Part shown: one piece after another, positions 1 through 4,472 of the stretch
Position numbering within the stretch: the first letter of the stretch is position 1
Layout: each line of letters starts with the position of its first letter
Source of the DNA: Candidatus Omnitrophota bacterium
Lineage (GTDB): Bacteria > Omnitrophota > Gorgyraeia > 1-14-0-20-64-10
Direction of reading: 5' to 3'
DNA: 5,222 bases
Assembly: GCA_023248095.1 (NCBI GenBank)
Contig: JAHFFF010000125.1
Span: 1 to 5,222, forward strand
Position numbers and translations under genes: made by a program
Notes under the pieces: model-generated
Told to the model about the DNA's origin: nothing
What the model saw: the letters and a program-made list of their open reading frames with translations, nothing else
Database searches by the model: none

Positions 1-417
1 GGTGGCCGAACCGGAGAAGGCCAGAGCGACCCCCGGGGCCCCGGAAAAGACGCCGCCGATACTGGCGGTGGGAACCACGTTGTTGACCGTAATCACCGCG
101 GTATCCTGGCTCGACAGGCCCAGAGCATCGGTTACGGTTAAGGAAACGGTGTAAACGCCGTTGTCGTCGTAGGCGTGCGCGGGAGTCAGGGTTCCGGAGG
201 TGGAGGCACCGTCGCCAAAATTCCACTGGTAGATCAAGGGGGCCTGACCGCCGCTGACCGAGCCGGTGAAGGCCACGCTGGCGCCTTCGTTGGCGGTCTT
301 ATCGGTGCCAGCATTGGCAACCGGTGCAGCAGCCGCCGCCGAGGCGGAGAATCCCAGTGTTGCAGCCAGCACAATCACGCAAATCGCCCTAAGGTTTTTC
401 GGAGTGTTGTTATTCAT
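1..417 (-). CDS. Secreted PKD-repeat protein, N-terminal part (truncated by window edge)
   Basis: The reading frame starts at ATG 417-415 and stays open to position 1, giving 139 visible residues; the C-terminus is outside the window. Residues 1-30 form a signal peptide: polar MNNNTPKNLR, a hydrophobic core at about 11-23, then an Ala-rich stretch ending near A30, so the product is exported. Residues 32-115 are a PKD domain, an Ig-like beta-sandwich common in surface and extracellular proteins. Its hallmark YQWNFGDG lies at 63-70 and the HAYDDNGVYTVSLTVTD strand pair at 81-97. A second PKD-like unit begins at about 114 (VVPTASIGG, then VALAFSGSAT) and is cut off. PKD domains usually mediate protein-protein or carbohydrate contacts; catalytic domains, if any, would be in the unseen part. 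The Shine-Dalgarno sequence is weak, with only an A-rich stretch before the ATG. The acyl-CoA dehydrogenase gene lies 126 bp upstream on the same strand, far enough for separate transcription. The PKD assignment is firm; the biological role is unknown. Confidence 0.9.
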   Translation of the reverse strand, partial: MNNNTPKNLRAICVIVLAATLGFSASAAAAAPVANAGTDKTANEGASVAFTGSVSGGQAPLIYQWNFGDGASTSGTLTPAHAYDDNGVYTVSLTVTDALGLSSQDTAVITVNNVVPTASIGGVFSGAPGVALAFSGSAT

Positions 418-454
418 TTCTTATTTTAACCCTAACATTTTGTGGCAAATAAAA

Positions 455-517
455 TCCCCCTTTTGGTGCCGTATAGTTTTTAGTTTACATGAGGATCCAG
501 CCGTTTGACAAGGGGGA
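455..517. repeat. Perfect 8-bp inverted repeat with a 47-nt loop
   Basis: TCCCCCTT at 455-462 and AAGGGGGA at 510-517 are exact reverse complements. They bracket the candidate promoter between the acyl-CoA dehydrogenase stop and the PKD gene. On the minus strand the distal arm is followed by ATTTTATTT, so a long-loop hairpin with a U-rich tail is conceivable as a terminator for the dehydrogenase. The loop is large for an intrinsic terminator, and the G/C runs may be chance. No other terminator is visible in 418-543. Confidence 0.3.
482..511 (-). promoter_or_regulatory. Candidate sigma70-type promoter for the PKD-protein gene
   Basis: Read on the minus strand, TTGTCA (511-506) is followed after 18 bp by TAAACT (487-482). 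These match TTGACA at five of six positions and TATAAT at four of six. The expected start would leave a 5' leader of roughly 55-60 nt before ATG 417. A TATACG further down the leader (around 477-472) is an alternative -10, but it has no good -35. This is inferred from consensus matching only. Confidence 0.3.
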
Positions 518-543
518 GCAAGAAATTTATCTGGGTATATTTA

Positions 544-2448
544 CTACTTACAAATTCCGGATTCCAGCCAGGTGTAGCGGCCCTTGAGGAGATTCTGGGC
601 CACCTGGTAGGCGGGGCGATCCTCGGGGCTGCTGGGGTGGCAAAGCGCCCGCAGGACCCGGCCGCGGGCGTAGATGCAGAAGAGGTCGGCCAGCTCCACA
701 GCGCTCTGGCTTCGGCCAGAGGAGGCCGAACCAGGCGCCCCAGCGCTCTCCCCTTCGCGCTCCAGCATCGATGCGCGCGAGATGGCAGCCGACATGGCGA
801 AGAGATCCACGCCAATGTCCACGATGCGGAAGAGAACCATCTGCTGTTTTTCCAGCCGCTGCTGGTAGATCATCATCTGATGGAAGAGGGTCCGGGCCAG
901 GCGGCGGCTCTGCGCCCGCACGAAGAACCAATGGCGGCGCAGGCGAGGTGGAATCTCCGCCGGAGCGCCGATGGGGAGCGCTGGAATCCATTGCTGCGGG
1001 TACCAGCCGGCGTAGAAGAGGCCGGCCTTGATCGCCGCCTTCACCCGCTGTGGGAGGCTGTATTTAGGAAGGAGCACGGCGAAGGCCCGCTGGATGTGCG
1101 GGTCCAGCGCCTCGCGGGCGAGGAAGAGCCGCATGATCTCGCTGGTGCCTTCGATGATCAGGTTGATCCGGGCATCCCGGAACATTCTCTCCACGGGCAG
1201 CGGCGCCTCACCGCGGGCCTTCAAGGAGTCGGCCGTTTCGTAGCCGCGTCCGCCGCGAATCTGCAGGGTATGGTCCACGATCGCCCAGGCCGCTTCCGTG
1301 CAGAAGAGCTTGGCCATCGCCGCCTCGATCCGGATGTCCAGGTCGCCCCGGTCGGCCCACGCGGAGGCGAGCCAGGTCACCCCTTCCATCGCGAACAGGT
1401 GCGCCGCCATCCACCCCAGCTTCGCCGCCACCGCCTCGTGCTGACCGATCGGCCCGCCCCATTGTTTTCGCTCCAGCGACCATTCCCGCGCAATCTGCAG
1501 GCAGCGCTTGGATCCGCCGATCGATCCGGCCGGCAGGGTCAGCCGCCCGGTGTTCAGCGTCATGAGGGCCAGCTTCAATCCCCGCCCCGGCCCCCAGAGG
1601 ATGTTCTCCTTCGGCACCTTCACGTCGGAAAACTTCAGCAGCCCGTTCTGAATTCCCTTCAGGCCCATGAAGTCGCAGCGGTGCACCAGCGAGACGCCCG
1701 GCATGCTCCGCTCCACGATGAAGGCGGTGATCTGCTTGCGGGTCTTGCCGCCGATCGCCCGCTCCGGCGTCTGCGCCATCACCACGATCACCTCCGCCAC
1801 CGGCCCGTTCGTGCACCAGAGCTTCTCGCCGTTGATGAGGTAGGATGCTCCGCCGTCGATCGGCGTGGCGGTGGTGGACATCTTCGCCGGATCCGATCCG
1901 ACATCCGGCTCGGTCAGCGCGAAGGCGGAGACCGCCCCGTTGGCGAAGCGCGGCAGATATTTCCTCTTCTGCTCCTCGGTGCCGAACATCTTGAGCGGCT
2001 GCGGGACGCCGATCGACTGATGGGCCGACAGCCAGACCGCCGTGGAGCCGCAGTGGCTGCCGATGAGGGAGATGGCACGATTGTAATTCACCTGCGAGAA
2101 ACCCAGCCCGCCGTACTCCTTCGGGATCTTCATCCCGAAGCAGCCCAGCCTGGCCAGTCCCTTAATGACCTCCGGCGGGATCTCGCCAGTCCGATCGATG
2201 GCGTCGGCATCCACGTTGCGTTTGAGGAAGGATTCCAGCTCGGCCAGGAAGGCATCGCCGGCGCGGCGATCCTCCTCCGACTGCACCGCATAGGGGAATA
2301 TTAAGGAAGGCGCCACCCGCCCGTGGAACAGCTGCAGCGCAAAACTGGGCCGCTCCCACTTCGACTCGCGCGCGGCCTCGATGACCTCCAGAGCCTCTGC
2401 TGACCCAAGCAGGCTCGTCTCCTTTTTCTTGGATTCTTCAGCGCCCAT
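544..2448 (-). CDS. Acyl-CoA dehydrogenase family protein, long form with C-terminal extension
   Basis: This 634-residue flavoprotein should oxidise an acyl-CoA to the trans-2-enoyl-CoA with FAD, passing electrons to ETF, as in fatty-acid beta-oxidation. The N-terminal helical domain is about 40-175. The middle beta domain has family signature 1 as ALTEPDVGSD (177-186), followed by INGEKLWCTNG (205-215). The C-terminal helical domain has signature 2 as QIRGGRGYE (396-404) and the catalytic-base motif IIEGTSEI, in which E433 matches the MCAD/VLCAD catalytic Glu. A short insertion between GRGYE and PVERMFRD (405-417, ADSLKARGE...) and a C-terminal extension of about 190 residues distinguish it from 380-residue short/medium-chain enzymes. 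They resemble VLCAD/ACAD9-like long forms, in which the extension aids membrane association. A Ser/Gly-rich linker lies at about 564-582. Start: ATG 2448 was preferred because the extra residues encoded upstream of it do not look like the family. GTG at 2466 has an AAGGGA just upstream and is a real alternative. The gene ends in tandem stops, TAG then TAA. Chain-length specificity cannot be read from sequence. Confidence 0.93.
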   Translation of the reverse strand: MGAEESKKKETSLLGSAEALEVIEAARESKWERPSFALQLFHGRVAPSLIFPYAVQSEEDRRAGDAFLAELESFLKRNVDADAIDRTGEIPPEVIKGLARLGCFGMKIPKEYGGLGFSQVNYNRAISLIGSHCGSTAVWLSAHQSIGVPQPLKMFGTEEQKRKYLPRFANGAVSAFALTEPDVGSDPAKMSTTATPIDGGASYLINGEKLWCTNGPVAEVIVVMAQTPERAIGGKTRKQITAFIVERSMPGVSLVHRCDFMGLKGIQNGLLKFSDVKVPKENILWGPGRGLKLALMTLNTGRLTLPAGSIGGSKRCLQIAREWSLERKQWGGPIGQHEAVAAKLGWMAAHLFAMEGVTWLASAWADRGDLDIRIEAAMAKLFCTEAAWAIVDHTLQIRGGRGYETADSLKARGEAPLPVERMFRDARINLIIEGTSEIMRLFLAREALDPHIQRAFAVLLPKYSLPQRVKAAIKAGLFYAGWYPQQWIPALPIGAPAEIPPRLRRHWFFVRAQSRRLARTLFHQMMIYQQRLEKQQMVLFRIVDIGVDLFAMSAAISRASMLEREGESAGAPGSASSGRSQSAVELADLFCIYARGRVLRALCHPSSPEDRPAYQVAQNLLKGRYTWLESGICK

Positions 2449-2456
2449 TACGCGCG

Positions 2457-2465
2457 AGTATACCA
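2457..2465 (-). promoter_or_regulatory. Extended -10 promoter of the acyl-CoA dehydrogenase gene
   Basis: On the minus strand TGGTATACT (2465-2457) fits the extended -10 pattern TGnTATAAT with one mismatch. No convincing -35 lies 16-18 bp upstream, which is typical of extended -10 promoters. Transcription would begin around 2451-2449, immediately before ATG 2448, implying a leaderless or nearly leaderless mRNA. If translation instead starts at GTG 2466, this motif would lie inside the coding region and would be a chance match. Confidence 0.4.
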
Positions 2466-2534
2466 CGATTCCCTTTTGATCTTCGCCCCGCTCTTTGAAG
2501 GAGCCCCTAAGTCCTGGTCGCCAGCTAAATTTCA

Positions 2535-2543
2535 TGCTATACT
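2535..2543 (+). promoter_or_regulatory. Extended -10 promoter of the antitoxin-toxin operon
   Basis: TGCTATACT at 2535-2543 fits the extended -10 pattern TGnTATAAT with one mismatch. A weak -35, TGGTCG, sits at 2515-2520 with 17-bp spacing. The start site would fall around 2549-2552, within the first of three 9-bp repeats, giving a leader of about 30 nt. It diverges from the dehydrogenase promoter, with the two -10 elements about 70 bp apart. Confidence 0.55.
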
Positions 2544-2570
2544 TATGATCGATATGATCAGTATGATCAG
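2544..2570. promoter_or_regulatory. Three 9-bp tandem repeats, probable antitoxin operator
   Basis: TATGATCGA (2544-2552), TATGATCAG (2553-2561) and TATGATCAG (2562-2570) are head to tail. The set also contains inverted repeats: TGATC-GATAT-GATCA, and two copies of the palindrome TGATCA separated by GTA. It starts directly after the -10 and ends at the ribosome binding site, so a bound protein would block both initiation and early elongation. Phd/YefM antitoxins are known to repress their own promoters by binding inverted repeats near the start site. Assigning this array to the adjacent antitoxin is an inference from position. Confidence 0.6.
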
Positions 2571-2576
2571 GGAGGT
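2571..2576 (+). promoter_or_regulatory. Strong ribosome binding site of the antitoxin gene
   Basis: GGAGGT at 2571-2576 is a near-perfect Shine-Dalgarno sequence, 5 nt before ATG 2582. It fixes the antitoxin start. It contrasts with the lack of any Shine-Dalgarno for the toxin, consistent with higher antitoxin synthesis. Confidence 0.8.
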
Positions 2577-2581
2577 ACCCC

Positions 2582-2851
2582 ATGCGAAGCGTTGACTCAG
2601 TGATCTTACGGAAGAACCTCGGCCAGTACGTGAACGAGGCCTTCTATCGGGGAGACGAGTTCATCATTAAGCGGGCGGGAAAACCGGTCGCGGCCCTCGT
2701 ACCGTTGGTGGACCTGGAAAAATTAACGGCAATCCGAGAAGCAGGTTTCAAGGCGCTGCAAGATCTATGGAACAAGAATAAGTCGGCAGCCCTCCCCTCT
2801 GTTTTGAAGGATGTGACGCAAGCCGTTCAGCAAATCCGACGTCGTCGGTGA
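2582..2851 (+). CDS. Phd/YefM-family antitoxin
   Basis: This 89-residue protein is the likely antitoxin of a type II pair. It should bind operator DNA with its N-terminal half and wrap and inhibit the cognate toxin with its C-terminal half. Residues 1-50 carry the Phd/YefM fold pattern: VDSVILRKNLGQYVNEA (4-20), GDEFIIKRAGKPVAALVPL (24-42) and then DLEKL (44-48). The region from about 50 to 89 is charged and predicted helical (IREAGFKALQDLW, then VLKDVTQAVQQIRRRR). It would correspond to the toxin-neutralising, protease-sensitive tail. Length is normal for the family. The gene has a strong ribosome binding site and an upstream repeat array that could be its own operator. It overlaps the following PIN toxin gene by 4 bp, the usual antitoxin-first order, which supports the assignment strongly. 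Confidence 0.88.
   Translation: MRSVDSVILRKNLGQYVNEAFYRGDEFIIKRAGKPVAALVPLVDLEKLTAIREAGFKALQDLWNKNKSAALPSVLKDVTQAVQQIRRRR
2836..2848 (+). repeat. Small hairpin at the toxin start codon
   Basis: CCGAC (2836-2840) and GTCGG (2844-2848) are exact reverse complements around a GTC loop; the last base is the first base of the toxin's GTG start. A stem here could hide the start codon until ribosomes finishing the antitoxin unfold it. The three-base loop and short stem make this tentative. Confidence 0.3.
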
Positions 2852-3267
2852 TACGGGCAGTTCTCGACACCAACGTCATTGTCAGCGGAATCATCAAAGG
2901 CCACAGCCCTCCCGGACGAATCCTTGCCGCGCTGTTCAAGGGCCGTTTTACAGCGGTCACATCGGCGCACCTTCTGGCTGAAGTATCCCAAGTCCTTACC
3001 TACCCGAAGATCCGAGACAAGTACCATTTGACTTCTCAGTCGACCGAAGCAATCCTCACTTCCCTGGCCCTTTTCTCAGACGTTATCCCTGTGCCACGCG
3101 TTGCCAAGCTCACAAGAGACCCCCAGGACGACCTCGTCTTGGCTTGCGCTGTGCATGGAGACGCAGATATCGTCGTCACAGGAGACTCGGACATTCTCGT
3201 CCTGAGGGAGTTCCGCAGGATTCAGTTTGTCACTCCGCAGAATTTCCTCAGGCTCCTTCCTACATGA
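2848..3267 (+). CDS. PIN-domain toxin (COG1569/TIGR00305-like putative ribonuclease)
   Basis: This 139-residue protein spans a single PIN domain, the metal-dependent ribonuclease fold used by VapC-like toxins. The acidic residues expected in the active site are visible: D7 in VLDTNV, E45 in LLAEV, D94/D95 in RDPQDD, and D113/D115 in VTGDSDIL. The combination RDPxDD plus VTGDxDIL is typical of the 'PIN family putative toxin component' group (TIGR00305/COG1569) rather than classical VapC. Its usual partners include small Phd- or RHH-type antitoxins, as found here. Translation starts at GTG 2848, giving a GTGA overlap with the antitoxin stop and no Shine-Dalgarno, so expression probably depends on translational coupling. 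The target RNA is unknown; no residue appears lost, so it is probably active. Its stop codon in turn overlaps the start of the secreted-protein gene downstream. Confidence 0.9.
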   Translation: MIRAVLDTNVIVSGIIKGHSPPGRILAALFKGRFTAVTSAHLLAEVSQVLTYPKIRDKYHLTSQSTEAILTSLALFSDVIPVPRVAKLTRDPQDDLVLACAVHGDADIVVTGDSDILVLREFRRIQFVTPQNFLRLLPT

Positions 3268-4343
3268 ATAGTTTTCGACGGGTCGGTGTGTTGGTCTGTG
3301 TCTTGCTTAGCGCGTCGCCGGCTTGGGCGGCCAGGGGGGGGAAACAGCCAGGCATCACAATCTCCGCACCGGCAAGCGCATCGGTCGGGCAAGAGATCCT
3401 CGTCACCGTCTCAACAGTCAATGGCGCCCAGATCTCCTTCGTCTCTGTGTCGACGGACCGTGGGGACGGCGTTGGGATGTCCTCGACCCCGCCGTTCTCG
3501 TTCCACTACACGATTCCCTCGTCTGTCGTGGGCACACTGACCATCAACGCAACCGCGATGGATGTCCCGAGCGACGTTGCCTATCAGACTCAGACCATCG
3601 TGCAGGTGGGAACGCCGGCAACGCTCACCACCCTCACCCTCGTGCCCGAGAACACCAGCCCCATCGCTGATATCCCGGTACCCCCCTACTTCCCTCTCAC
3701 CTACTACGGCGAGCTCATGCATCCCCGCATCAGAGGCACGTTCTCGGACGGCGTGGTGCGGGACCTCTCCAATCCGGCCACCGGCACGACCTACCAGCCG
3801 AAGAACACCAACATTGTGACGATCACTGCGGAGGGTGCTTTCCAAGCGGTCGGCGAGGGCTCCACCACTGTGACCGCCACAAACAGCGGCCAGTCGGTGT
3901 CCATCCCAGTCTCGGTTGACTTCGTCGATCCCAAGCTCGGCAGCCTGACCGGCGGAACCGGCACCAACCCGGACGTGGCCCTCACCTACTCCGGCCCGAT
4001 CAGCGCGGGCGCCCAGTCCATCCCCCTCACCTCAACCACCATCAAGCTGCCGGCGCATGTCCCGCAGGTGAGCTGGGCGTTCCACAACAACTCCGGCCTG
4101 CCGCAGCTCAAAACCACGCCGGGCCTGGCGACCTGGAAGCTCGCCAACGGCAGCAACCCGAATTGCTCCGTGAGCTTCGCCAACAACGTCATGCCGACGG
4201 ACCAGCCCCCCTACGCCGTTACCAGCGGAACGGTGACCGTCACACTGCCTCCCGGCGGGGGCAGGTGTGTCCTCCTGCTGAGCATCACCGGCCAAAGCGA
4301 TCAAGAGGCCGATAAGTTCACGATCATAAACCCCGCCCCCTGA
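3264..4343 (+). CDS. Secreted Big_2-like beta-sandwich protein, coupled to the toxin gene
   Basis: This 359-residue exported protein is of unknown function. MNSFRR followed by a hydrophobic core (VGVLVCVLLSASPA) and AWA-A at 20-23 is a clear signal peptide with cleavage near residue 22. That supports ATG 3264 over the ATG 120 bp upstream in the same frame, which lies inside the toxin gene. Residues about 28-115 look like an Ig-like domain (SAPASASVGQEILVTVS, then TLTINATAMD). Residues about 118-219 match a bacterial Ig-like group 2 pattern: GTFSDGVVRDLS (158-169), NIVTITAEGAFQAVGEGSTTV (183-203) and TATNSGQSVSIPV (204-216). Residues 220-359 are not recognised; they are Ser/Thr/Pro/Gly-rich, with Cys301 and Cys335 possibly forming a disulphide. 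No membrane anchor, LPXTG or enzyme motif is seen. The start overlaps the toxin stop by 4 bp (ATGA), with only a weak AGG upstream, so it probably relies on coupling and on the TA promoter. The secreted nature is secure; any role in the TA system is unproven. Confidence 0.85.
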   Translation: MNSFRRVGVLVCVLLSASPAWAARGGKQPGITISAPASASVGQEILVTVSTVNGAQISFVSVSTDRGDGVGMSSTPPFSFHYTIPSSVVGTLTINATAMDVPSDVAYQTQTIVQVGTPATLTTLTLVPENTSPIADIPVPPYFPLTYYGELMHPRIRGTFSDGVVRDLSNPATGTTYQPKNTNIVTITAEGAFQAVGEGSTTVTATNSGQSVSIPVSVDFVDPKLGSLTGGTGTNPDVALTYSGPISAGAQSIPLTSTTIKLPAHVPQVSWAFHNNSGLPQLKTTPGLATWKLANGSNPNCSVSFANNVMPTDQPPYAVTSGTVTVTLPPGGGRCVLLLSITGQSDQEADKFTIINPAP

Positions 4344-4391
4344 ACTCCCCAGATGATACAGTGCTTTGCCCGCTAGATCCCTTCGTATTCC

Positions 4392-4412
4392 AAAAATTAA
4401 CAATTAATTTTT
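4392..4412. promoter_or_regulatory. AT-only inverted repeat, probable UP element
   Basis: AAAAATTAA (4392-4400) and TTAATTTTT (4404-4412) are perfect 9-bp reverse complements around CAA. The element ends 4 bp before the -35 hexamer, where an UP element contacting RNA polymerase alpha subunits would lie. With no G-C pairs in its stem it would make a poor intrinsic terminator, although a weak bidirectional one is possible. From 4344 to 4391, just after the secreted-protein gene, no other terminator hairpin is seen. Confidence 0.45.
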
Positions 4413-4416
4413 ATAC

Positions 4417-4445
4417 TTGACAAATTGCACTTTGTGCATTATATT
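4417..4445 (+). promoter_or_regulatory. Near-consensus sigma70 promoter for the FN3-like protein gene
   Basis: TTGACA at 4417-4422 is a perfect -35. After exactly 17 bp comes TATATT at 4440-4445, five of six matches to TATAAT. Transcription would start near 4452, leaving a leader of about 20 nt with the ribosome binding site. It is the best-matching promoter in the window and suggests strong or tightly controlled expression. Confidence 0.75.
4426..4438. promoter_or_regulatory. Inverted repeat inside the promoter spacer, candidate operator
   Basis: TGCAC (4426-4430) and GTGCA (4434-4438) are exact reverse complements around TTT, lying wholly between the -35 and -10. A repressor bound here would compete directly with RNA polymerase. 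The arms are short, so chance is not excluded, and no candidate regulator is visible nearby. Confidence 0.35.
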
Positions 4446-4461
4446 TGTTTATAGAACTTGG

Positions 4462-4467
4462 AAGGAG
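4462..4467 (+). promoter_or_regulatory. Strong ribosome binding site of the FN3-like protein gene
   Basis: AAGGAG at 4462-4467 stands 5 nt before ATG 4473. It decides that start over a second in-frame ATG at 4497, which lacks a well-placed Shine-Dalgarno sequence. Confidence 0.8.
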
Positions 4468-4472
4468 CTACG

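Noticed and set aside
175..508. Plus-strand frames overlapping the PKD gene
   Set aside because: They are antisense to a signal-peptide/PKD gene, with no domain or plausible start site.
505..541. Plus-strand promoter with TTGACA at 505-510 and TATATT at 536-541
   Set aside because: The spacing is 25 bp, too long for sigma70, and there is no plus-strand gene downstream until 2582.
1208..1816. Minus-strand frame of 202 codons within the dehydrogenase
   Set aside because: Same strand but shifted frame; low-complexity Gly/Ala/Arg sequence, no start signals. A shadow of the real gene.
505..2304. Long plus-strand open frame of about 600 codons opposite the acyl-CoA dehydrogenase
   Set aside because: Its translation is rich in Arg/His/Pro/Gly with no recognisable domain, signal or ribosome binding site, and it mirrors a well-supported gene. 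High GC suppresses stop codons in the antisense frame.
2544..2570. CRISPR-like short repeats
   Set aside because: The units are 9 bp with no unique spacers and lie at a promoter, so they are operator repeats rather than a CRISPR array.
2449..2583. Dehydrogenase start at ATG 2583, adding 45 residues
   Set aside because: The extra residues are encoded by the TA operator, both promoters and the antitoxin start region, and read as non-family sequence (DHTDHIDHK). ATG 2448 or GTG 2466 is more credible.
2748..3027. Minus-strand frames of 66 and 70 codons opposite the antitoxin/toxin junction
   Set aside because: No homology pattern, signal or ribosome binding site, and both lie opposite two convincing coding genes.
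3144..3263. Start of the secreted protein at ATG 3144
   Set aside because: It would put 40 Arg-rich residues before a complete signal peptide and overlap the toxin gene by 124 bp. ATG 3264 gives a normal signal peptide and a 4-bp overlap.
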